Source: Brachionus rotundiformis (lineage: Eukaryota > Rotifera > Eurotatoria > Ploima > Brachionidae). Taken from it: DNA of 64,000 nt. Below the pieces are notes generated by a model that saw nothing but the letters and a program-made list of their open reading frames with translations, made no database searches and was not told where the DNA came from. The stretch's first letter is position 1. Each line of letters opens with the position of its first letter. Position numbers and translations under genes: made by a program. Location of the stretch: the NCBI GenBank assembly GCA_016802295.1, contig JAESIW010000138.1:71904-135903 (forward strand), given 5' to 3'. Of the stretch, positions 55,663 to 64,000 are shown in pieces.

Positions 55663-56499
55663 ATGTCTAATGACTCAAATAACAAATTAGATTTTGCGCT
55701 GGATTTGATGCGGCGTTTACCACCTCAACAGATCGAGAAAAATTTGACAAATCTAATCGATTTGGTTCCCAATTTATGTGAAGATCTATTGAGTGCAATC
55801 GACCAACCTCTAAAAGTAGCTAGAGACAAATTAGTTGGTAAAGATTATTTACTTTGTGATTATAATCGAGATGGAGATTCATACAGATCACCATGGAGTA
55901 ATCAGTATGATCCAGTCTTTGAAGAAGGAATACAACCATCAGATAGATTAAGAAAATTAGAAATTGAAGCTAATTCTGCATTTGAACAATATAGAGAAAT
56001 GTATTTTGAGGGTGGTGTTTCTTCGGTTTATTTTTGGGACAATGATTTTGGTTTTGCAGGAGTTATTTTAATAAAGAAAGCTGGTGATGGAAGTAATCAA
56101 AAGATTAAAGGTTGCTGGGATTCAATTCACGTTATCGAAGTACAAGAAAGATCATCTTCCAACAAGGTTCATTATAAATTAACATCAACTGTTATGCTAT
56201 GGCTACAAACCAATAAAGCTGATTCAGGAATGATGAATTTAGGTGGAAGCTTGATGCGTCAAAAAGAGCAAGACGCTTCTTTGGCAGATTCGACTCACAT
56301 TGCAAATATCGGTCGAATGGTAGAAGAAATGGAAAATCAAATAAGACATTCCTTGAATACAATTTATTTCGATAAAACTAAAAGTATATTAAATAGTTTA
56401 CGTTCACCAGTTGATGGTGACGAAAAAGCCAAAAGAGAGGCTTTGAAAGGAGAACTTATGTCAAAAGTTCCTAATCGACAATCAACTGCAGCTGAATAA
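55663..56499 (+). CDS. CAPZB: F-actin-capping protein subunit beta
   Basis: Intronless frame of 278 residues (human CAPZB about 272-277). With the alpha subunit it caps actin barbed ends and is part of dynactin. Very high conservation: LDLMRRLPPQQIEKNL near the start, YLLCDYNRDGDSYRSPWSNQYDP, VSSVYFWDNDFGFAGVILIKK, WDSIHVIEV, YKLTSTVMLWL and the SLMRQKEQD segment. The C-terminal amphipathic tentacle (KTKSILNSLRSP onward) that binds actin is present. Start context is aaaATG, and no upstream in-frame ATG competes. Confidence 0.98.
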   Translation: MSNDSNNKLDFALDLMRRLPPQQIEKNLTNLIDLVPNLCEDLLSAIDQPLKVARDKLVGKDYLLCDYNRDGDSYRSPWSNQYDPVFEEGIQPSDRLRKLEIEANSAFEQYREMYFEGGVSSVYFWDNDFGFAGVILIKKAGDGSNQKIKGCWDSIHVIEVQERSSSNKVHYKLTSTVMLWLQTNKADSGMMNLGGSLMRQKEQDASLADSTHIANIGRMVEEMENQIRHSLNTIYFDKTKSILNSLRSPVDGDEKAKREALKGELMSKVPNRQSTAAE

Positions 56500-57006
56500 T
56501 ATTAAACTATATAATAATTGTATTAAATTTTCATTATTCAAAGCTTTTAAAATAAGTTTTCTTGATTTTTTTTTCTATATTTTCAATATTTTTTTAAAAA
56601 AAGATACAGATTTCAAAAGATTTTAAAATTATAGATTAATAAGCGAAGTCACATAAAAATATTTAATTTTTTTACATCATTTAATGAATAAATTATTAAA
56701 TCAAATTTTATTTTTTTTGATAATTATTAAATAATTTTCTCCATGAAATTGGTATATTTTTTCATAACTTAAAAGTCTTAACAAAAAAATTAGCACCTTA
56801 AAATAAAGACTGTTAAGAACAAAACTTAAAATAATAGAACATTTTTTAAAGCTTGAATGAAAATAAAAATTATTATTATTTAAGCTTTCTGATTAAAAAA
56901 TAAAGAAAAGATAAAAATTTCATTTTTTGAAATTTATTTTTTAATGTTTAATTTATTGATCTAAGAAATAAAAATAAGAATCTATTTTTCTCATGTTTTT
57001 TTTGTC
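56500..57006. other. Convergent intergenic, 500 bp
   Basis: AT-rich region holding the CAPZB 3' UTR and that of the first gene of the minus-strand membrane-protein array. No feature seen. Confidence 0.5.
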
Positions 57007-59502
57007 CTATAAAAAAGGAATATCGATTTTTTTTGATTTGACCAAAACTGTCAAAAATAGTCCAAACATTATTCCATTTACAACTGCGATGATTGTAACA
57101 ATTGCAACAGCTCCTAAAAAATTATTTTAGTAAAAATTACAAATTTATTTAAAATGCAAATAAAAAATTAAAACCTCCAGAAAAATTTTTAGAAGCTTTT
57201 TGATAATTTATCTTGACGAATCCTTCTTTATAATTTCCAATTTCAAATAAGCTGTCTTTAATAACTGGAACTATATATTCCTTTAGAATGAATTAAGATT
57301 ATTTAAATTAGATTAAAATAATATTTTACATCATTGTCATCATAAGATTTAAATTCTATTTGAATTTTATCGTTTTTAATAGCTTCTTTTAGTCTTTTAA
57401 CTGCATCTAAACAAATATGATTGATATCAAAACAAATTTGATTTTAAATTTATTAACCATCTAGAGGTAAATCGTTTTCAATATTCGGTATGTTACCATA
57501 AGATTTAGGTTTATCTAAAAGAGTAAAAAGAACAAAAACTCCATTCGAATCGAAAACTATTTCCATTTGGGATATTCTTAAGATTGTTACTTTAATTTCT
57601 TCGTGTAAAATTTTAATCAATGATCTTCTAAATTCATACAAATTCGATTTTATTAAAGGTGTTAAGTCGGCTTTTAGATTAAGTTTTAAATTTTTAAAAG
57701 TTGATTTGAATTTAAAAAAAAACCTCCGAGTTCAAAAGTAAAATACTTCTTAGGAGAATTTTCATAGCAACCATAAATATCGAAATCTCTATCTATAAAA
57801 GGAATTGGACTAAATCCAACAATGTTATTTTTTATTTCCAGAATTTGCTAAAAAAAATGAATGAAAGTAAATTTTTAATTAAAATAATGTTAAAGTACAT
57901 ATTTGTTTGGTCCTTGTTGAGTTGGAAACGGAACATACATTATAACCTGCAATGGTACGGAATACTTTTTCTTTGTTATCCCATAATCAGTAAGATTCCA
58001 AAAATCTGACAAGAAATACCATTCTATGCTCGAGTTAACACCATTGAAATTTCTTTGTCCAATCCAAACATTACAATTAATACCATTTATCCTTTTCTAT
58101 TTCAATTTAAAATTTAAATAAAATTTCAAAGACTATTGATATTTACTAAGCCAACAAATTGAGCATTAGAGTTTTCCAAGTCGAAAAATTGACTTGGATT
58201 TCTCAAATAAACATAAGAACCATTTTTGTTCGAATCAATACCTGACTCACTAATGTTCGAAATGCGACAGTTTCCTGTGTTTCTTTCAAACGTATAAACA
58301 AGGCCGGTATTATAATCATGAATTTCATTATTTATTGAATTTGCCGAACTATAAACCATATGAAATACTTTATTTTCTAGATTGTATTCTTCCTAAAAAT
58401 TAAAAAAGAAAAGTTAGAATCCTTTTGAAATATTAATTAAAGAAATGGCTAACAAACAAAGTTTCGACACTTCCAAGCTTTTCGAGTGAATTCGGGAATG
58501 GTACAACAACTTGAGATGAAAATGCAAATGAATCGAGAATTTTTGGAATTTCCAACAAATTTGTTCTACCAGGACAATAAATTCCTTTAGGAGTCTTGAA
58601 CCAAAAAAATTAATGAAAAAAAATTCATTAAATAATATCTTTACAAAAAATTCCTCTTCTGGTATAAAATCGAATTCTCTGAATTTTGTTATTGAATAAT
58701 ATTCTGAATTTGTAGATGTTTCATTCTCTTGCTTATACTCAATTGATATTTGAACAGGAACTGAAGGAAAAGATTTAATTGTTTCTGCTGGGGTCCACTT
58801 TTTATCATCTTTAGAAGAGTTCAGTTATAAAAATTATTAGGAATTAACTTTTATTACCAGAAAACGAAACTGTAATTTTTAAGAATGAGTTTCCTTGAGG
58901 TGACTGAATACAATGTTGCCATTCATTAACTGGTATACCTCTGACAAAATTATTCGAACCAATAAATTTGAACTTAATTGAAATTTTAATTTCAAACTAT
59001 TTAAGAATTTTACCACTAAATTTTACATTTAATCCTTCACTTAAAGAAAGAATTGTTAAAGGAGAAGCAATATGTTGTGATCCATTAACATATATTATTT
59101 GAAATGGTGTCAATTCAATAGATTTGTTTAAAGGATAAACTTTACAAACATCTCCAGCTACTGTTATTAGTTCATTTATTTTGAAATATGAATACATTTG
59201 AGTTTTGATTGAAGCCAAATAATATGTTAAAACTCCTATATTATCTTTTCCATCATAAATTTCAGTGGTTTCTTCAGTGATTCCATTGGCGTTTTTTTCG
59301 ATTTGCGCTTGAAATCTACCCTCTACAGGTAATTTAGGAATTTTCAAATCGGTTGGAGCTAATATTTAATTTTAGTGTTTTAATAAAAATATATATAAAA
59401 TATTTATTTACATGGAGGATCACAAATTTGATTTTGAGAATTATAACTTTTAAATTGCATAATAAATATGCAAAATATTAATTTTCTCAAAATATTTATC
59501 AT
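57007..59502 (-). CDS. Type I membrane protein with LolA-like ectodomain, array member A
   Basis: A multi-exon gene (about 12-14 exons, introns about 45-60 bp). The signal peptide (MINILRKLIFCIFIMQF) is followed by a long extracellular part. It resembles the two-part 'LolA-like domain' proteins predicted in nematodes, molluscs and rotifers: FQAQIEKN...TEETTEIYDGKDN, YSYFKINEL, FVRGIPVNEWQHC, TPKGIYCPGR, EIHDYNTGLVYTF...GNC, and INCNVWIGQRN...IEWYF. A membrane-proximal region, a single TM helix (AIVTIIAVVNGIMFGLFLTVLV) and a very short basic tail finish the protein. The family name is from memory of motif order, not a search. It may bind lipids or lipoprotein-like ligands extracellularly, which is inference. 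It is a tandem paralogue of the next two genes. Confidence 0.72.
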
Positions 59503-59818
59503 TGATTTAGAATTTAAATTTAAAGCTGATACTTTGAGTCTTGAAATTTAATTTATAAAATTTTTGAAGATCTATGATTTTAATTAGTTATTTTTTTATC
59601 TGGCTTCGAATATTATCTTATATGTGATAAGTTTATCTTTTTTAAAGATATATTTACAAATTAAAAATTTAATAGACAAATATGGTTGAAAATTATCACC
59701 AATAGTTAAGAATTTAAAAAATTTTTCGAAGAAATTTTATCATTAAAAAAAATTATTTTATAGAATTTATTTAAGAATCGAAAAATATTTATTTAAAAAA
59801 ATTGTAAATTAGGATTAT
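59503..59818. other. Intergenic, 316 bp
   Basis: Short AT-rich spacer between array members A and B. It must contain the promoter of A and the 3' UTR of B. No motif recognised. Confidence 0.5.
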
Positions 59819-62403
59819 TTATTTTTTTATGGGAAGACTGATTCTGTTTTGTTTGTGTAATATTGTTAATAGAATGCCAATTAAGCTTCCAAACACCAAG
59901 CATAGAATTGAAAGGATTGCAATTGAACCTTTGATTATTTTAAAAATATAACTAATCAAACCAATAATTGAAAAAAAATTCTCACTTCCTGAATATCCAT
60001 TGTCAATATTTCCGATCCTTATAGTCTCAATACCCTCCGATTCATAATGATCATTTAAGGTTTTCGAAAGACCAATAACAGATACATTCTCGAATATAAA
60101 AAAAAATATTTTTTATCAACTTTTAAAAAACACTTACTCTTTTTAATTCATCTAAAAACTTAATTTCAAGGTCAGACTGACTGAAATAATCTTTTAAATT
60201 TCGAACAGCATCTAAAATTTATTTTTTTAAATTTATTCTGTAAGGACCAAATATTTAATGAAAATTCACCTTTTAATACAACATCGTCTTTTGGTATAAT
60301 CACATCTCCATATTCCGAACGTTCATAAATATTGAATGAAGCTATTATTATCTTATCAGCAAAAGCAATCTAAAGATAATTTGTTTAATTTTTTGTATTT
60401 TTTCTAAAAAGTTTAACCCTAGGAGGAGATATTCTTAAAATTGTGACTCTGGCAATATTTTTGATGGCCCTCACAAATCCACGTCTAAATGACAGCATAT
60501 TCGACATGATAGCGTCAGCGCTTTCATCTAATTTATTGAATTAATTAAGTTAAATTATTTTTCAAAAATATCGGTTAATAGATAAAATATTACAGGAAAT
60601 TGAAATGGATAGTGTTTGTATTTCTCGATCCAAACAACGTCGTATTTCAAAATCATATAAATTCAATTCATGTTCACGGAAATAAAATATGTTGTTAGAT
60701 ACCTTTCCCATACCCTAATTTCATTTTTAAATAGTAGTCTTTTTAATAACTTAATTAAAAATTACAGTTAAATTTGTTCCAGGAATGGGTAATGGAGAAA
60801 AAATTATTATTTTTAATGGAGTACTTTCATATTGTTGACTCCATTCAGTCTTGTTCCAAGTTTCAGCCAAGAAATGCCACTCAATGATAGAATCTTTTCC
60901 ATTTAGTTTTTTTTTTCCAATCCAAACATTAGTTAACACACCATCGATTCTTTTCTTTAAAATTTCTATATTTTTAATAAAATTTTTAAGAAAAAAAAAG
61001 ATTACTAGCCCGGCATAATGTATTTCAGCATTATCAAAATCAAAAAAAGCTGTGGGATCTCTTATCTCTATAAGCGAACCGTTCTTTTGACTATCAGGAG
61101 AAGCACCTTTAAGTTTCTCAATTTTACAGACTCCAGATAGTCGATTAGTAATATAATTAAACCCTTTTAATGAAATCAAAACTTTAAAAATTCAATAAAA
61201 TGATAGATTTGATTTAATACCAGTGTTAAAGTCATGAATTTCTGTCATAGGCGTGTTTTGGAAATCATAATCAAATCTAAATAATTTTTCTTCAAAATCA
61301 TATTCTTCCTAAAAAAAATTTTAGCATTTTTACTTAAAAATAATTATTAATTTACAAAAAAAGTATCAATTCTTCCCGCTTTATCGTTTGTTTCTTCTAA
61401 AGTTTCGACTAATTGATTAGCAAACGAAAATGATTGTGGAATAGATGGCAAAGGTTTCAAATTGGCAAATCCAGGACAAAAAATTCCTGTTGGAAGAAAA
61501 TAGTCGTCGACTTCCAAATCGATTCCATGTTTATATTTGTAGACAGAAAAATATTCAGTTTTGTAATCACCATTCTGATTTTTTGATTCAACTAACATTT
61601 GAATAGGAATTGATGGAAAATCTGCTATTATTTGTGCAGGTGTCCATTTTTTATCATCTTTTTTTTAAGTTATTTAAAATAATAAAAAAAAAAAAATTAC
61701 TGGAAAAAGAAAGAGTTATCTTTTTGGTGACTTTATTATCTTTATCAAATGCACATGTTTGCCATTCATTGACTGGGATACCTCTAATAAAATTTGATGA
61801 ACCAATAAACACAAACTAAAATATTATTTAAAAATATACTACAAATGATTCATTTTAAATTTATACTTTTAAATTTTTTATAATTAAGTTTAATGGTGAA
61901 ACTATATGTTCATTTCCTTGTTGATCAATAAAAATTGAAAAAGGCGTCTCTCCAATAGATTCATTTAATTTTTTAACTGAACATTCTTTATCTAAAGAAT
62001 AATTTTTTAAATTAAGTAACTAATCAGTGATATTTTTTACTTTTCACTTGTAAAAGCTGATTAAAAGAAAAATAAGCATAACTTCGGACAACGTTTCCGG
62101 CAAGTGTTGTCACAGCAACTCCTACGTTTGCTTTACCATCGTAAAATTCAATAATCTCTTCTGTTAAATCAAAATCGTTTCTTTCCAAAAGAGCTTGATA
62201 CTGATCAGTATCATTTAGTTTGGGAATTTGAAGCTGTAGTGGATCGGAAGCTAAATAATATCGATAAGATTTTTATTGTTTTAAAGTTTTTTCTTACGAA
62301 TTTTGTTTATATCGCAAAAACTAAGGTCTTGGTTTTGAGAAAGAAATCCATTCAAATGGAATATTATGATGAAAAAAGAAAATATTTTCGATAAAAAAAT
62401 CAT
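59819..62403 (-). CDS. Type I membrane protein with LolA-like ectodomain, array member B
   Basis: Same plan as member A. A signal peptide (MIFLSKIFSFFIIIFHLNG) is followed by YQALLERN...TEEIIEFYDGKANVG, FIRGIPVNEWQTC, LPTGIFCPGF, a Cys-containing EIHDFNTG...GVCKIEKL segment, and TNVWIGKKKLNGKDSIIEWHF. A juxtamembrane SEA/ferredoxin-like part comes before a TM helix (SIAILSILCLVFGSLIGILLTIL) and a short basic tail ending SLPIKK. The terminal di-lysine could be an ER signal or chance. Intron positions largely parallel member A. Residue identity to A is modest in loops but clear in the motifs, so the duplication is old. I did not total the exon lengths, so internal junctions are approximate. Confidence 0.72.
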
Positions 62404-63015
62404 TTTTTTAAAAAATCTTTATTTTGCCGGTTCTATTTAGAATAAATTCTTAAAATAGATTGTCACAAGAATATTATTTATCTATTACTAAATAATTTCT
62501 TTTCTAAAAACAATAAGTCACTTGTCTTAGGTAAACAAGAACCTTGGATATGATAAAAATTAAAAGATAATTTATTGAATTATTAATTATATATCTTGAC
62601 GAAAGTTATCAAGTTAAAACAATTATTAAAAATGTGTATGCTTTTTTCAACTAACTAAATTATTAAATATATATTTTTACTAAAATTGATTTTAAATTAA
62701 ATTTTTGTTGAAATTATAAAAATGGAATACCAAAATAGTGGGAAAATACGCACACATATTTATTTTAAATTTCAAAAATAATGAAAATTCAAATTTTTTT
62801 GAAAAAATTTTGAATAATATCTTACTAAAATCTGAAAATGAACTTCAATGAAATTTTTAGTAAAATTTTTTTACATTAAAAAAACGATTTTTTTTTAATT
62901 ATTTATTTTAAATTTTTGATAAAAATAGAATAAATTTTATTTTATTATAACGAAAATTAAGTTTAATTAAATTTTAATATATTAAATTTAACTTTTATTT
63001 GTTTTTATGAAGAAA
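62404..63015. other. Intergenic, 610 bp
   Basis: AT-rich spacer between array members B and C. No feature supported. Confidence 0.5.
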
Positions 63016-64000
63016 TCAAACTTCGTTTTTGAAGTTAGGATTTAGAAAACTTAATGGTCCTAAATTAATTGGCGATTCACGTTTGATTACAACAAAAATG
63101 CCTGCAACCAAGCCAACAATTAACCCAATGATAATAAAACCAAATACAAATCCAGCAACTGCTCCGCCACTGTATCCTTTTTTAATATTGTAATAAGAAT
63201 ATTCATATCTCCCGTTTCGTTCATTTAATTTAACCAAGCTTTGACTGTCCACTTTTATTTCATAAGTCTAAATATGAAAAGGATTGATAAAATACTTAAA
63301 TTTTTTTAATAACATTTACTTGGTTATTTAAATCATTAAATTTTACAAGCAAATTTGATTCAACTATTGAGTTATTAAGGCTTTTTATAGCGTCTAAAAA
63401 TTTTAAATTAATAGCTCGTATAAAAAAGTACATAATTTGCTAAACCTTCTAAATTGACTTGATCACCAGTTCCAAGAGTTGATCTGTCAATCAATGTAAA
63501 CAATACATATACAGTACCATTATCAAAAATAGGCTTTGGTAAACTAATAAGAATAATTGAAAAAATATTCATTGATGATTACTTCAAGTTGAGAAATACG
63601 TATGAAATTGACTTTAGCAGTTTCTTTTATAGCATTAACCAGTCCCTCTCTTAAGGATAGCTTATTGTTCTTCATTATTTCATATTTATCGGCTAAAAAT
63701 CAATTAGAACATATGATTTAAATTTTTAAATTTTTTATACATGTTAAAGAAAATCTCAAATGCTGGTTTTTGAGAGTGCTACATGTTGAAACATCAAAAT
63801 CAAAAATATCGATTCGCGTCTGATCAAAATTGGATATATGGTAGTAAATGGGTCGTTTCACCTTAATGAAACTTAAATAAACAAATGAATTACTACAAAT
63901 TTATGTGTTTTACATTTCCATTTGGAGTAGGTACGTTCAAATTAAATAACAATAATATTGGCTCATTACGTTGAATAGCAGTTGTTTCTTGTACAATCCA
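63016..64000 (-). CDS. LolA-like membrane protein, array member C (N-terminal part beyond window)
   Basis: Only the C-terminal third is inside the window. The final exon encodes a juxtamembrane part (VDSQSLVKLNERNGRYEY) and a Gly-rich TM helix (GGAVAGFVFGFIIIGLIVGLVAGIFVVI). A tail of about 23 residues, longer than in A and B, follows. Upstream exons between 63300 and 64000 encode the SEA/ferredoxin-like region (e.g. DAIKSLNNSIVESNLLVKF and FDNGTVYVLFTLIDRS) and the end of the ectodomain (WIVQETTAIQRNEPILL). The order matches members A and B. The gene is open at the window edge rather than truncated. Confidence 0.68.

Noticed and set aside
1..64000. tRNA, rRNA, CRISPR, telomeric or viral sequences
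   Set aside because: I looked for tRNA T-arm boxes, regular spaced repeats, simple telomere repeats and polymerase or capsid motifs and found none I could support by eye.

Overview
This window looks like nuclear DNA of a small, AT-rich animal genome. A+T is roughly four fifths by eye. Genes are dense on both strands, and most introns are 45-60 bp with GT...AG ends, often closing in TTTAG or TTAAG. Gene content is clearly metazoan: KIF19, CYB5R4, TM9SF3, SLC8B1, XBP1, SIRT7, EFCAB9 and CAPSL orthologues, plus SUEL-type lectins. Base composition, tiny introns and tandem families of secreted or membrane proteins fit a monogonont rotifer such as Brachionus. That assignment is an inference, and another compact invertebrate is possible. 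I saw no bacterial features, CRISPR array, tRNA or rRNA.

Layout: 0.4-3.8 kb (-) holds four small secreted-protein genes, the last two a tandem pair of SUEL/Gal_Lectin-like proteins. At 4.2-8.7 kb (-) are the splicing helicase DHX8 and a CARHSP1-type cold-shock protein. At 9.7-10.8 kb (+) is XBP1 with an intact 26-nt IRE1 intron. KIF19 lies at 11.1-15.0 kb (-), SIRT7 at 15.7-16.9 kb (+), CYB5R4 at 18.8-21.2 kb (+) and an unrecognised four-exon gene at 21.6-22.8 kb (+). A piggyBac-type MITE sits near 23 kb. SCAF4/8 (23.7-26.4 kb) and TM9SF3 (27.0-29.0 kb) follow on the minus strand.

At 30.5-31.2 kb (+) is a PRXL2B gene with an in-frame TGA at the redox-cysteine position and a SECIS-like hairpin downstream, a probable selenoprotein. 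At 31.7-36.1 kb (-) is a large single-pass protein with a DOMON-like ectodomain and a cytoplasmic PDZ domain. Two intronless ELOVL6-like elongases (39.9 and 43.1 kb, +) sit in gene-poor DNA. They are followed by mitochondrial ALDH2 and YJU2B/CCDC130 (+) and by the mitochondrial Na/Ca exchanger SLC8B1 (-), which carries a U12-type AT-AC intron. Then come TRMT112 (-), MND1 and EFCAB9 (+), CAPSL (-) and CAPZB (+). The last 7 kb (-) is a tandem array of three paralogous type I membrane proteins with probable LolA-like ectodomains; the third runs off the window.

Functional threads: ER stress, lipid and redox (XBP1, ELOVL6 pair, CYB5R4, PRXL2B, ALDH2); RNA processing (DHX8, SCAF4/8, YJU2B, TRMT112); cilia, sperm and meiosis (KIF19, EFCAB9, CAPSL, MND1). 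For most multi-exon genes I joined exons by hand. Each total given in codons is a multiple of three, and lengths match family norms, so those models are fairly secure. Exon junctions could still be off by a base or two.
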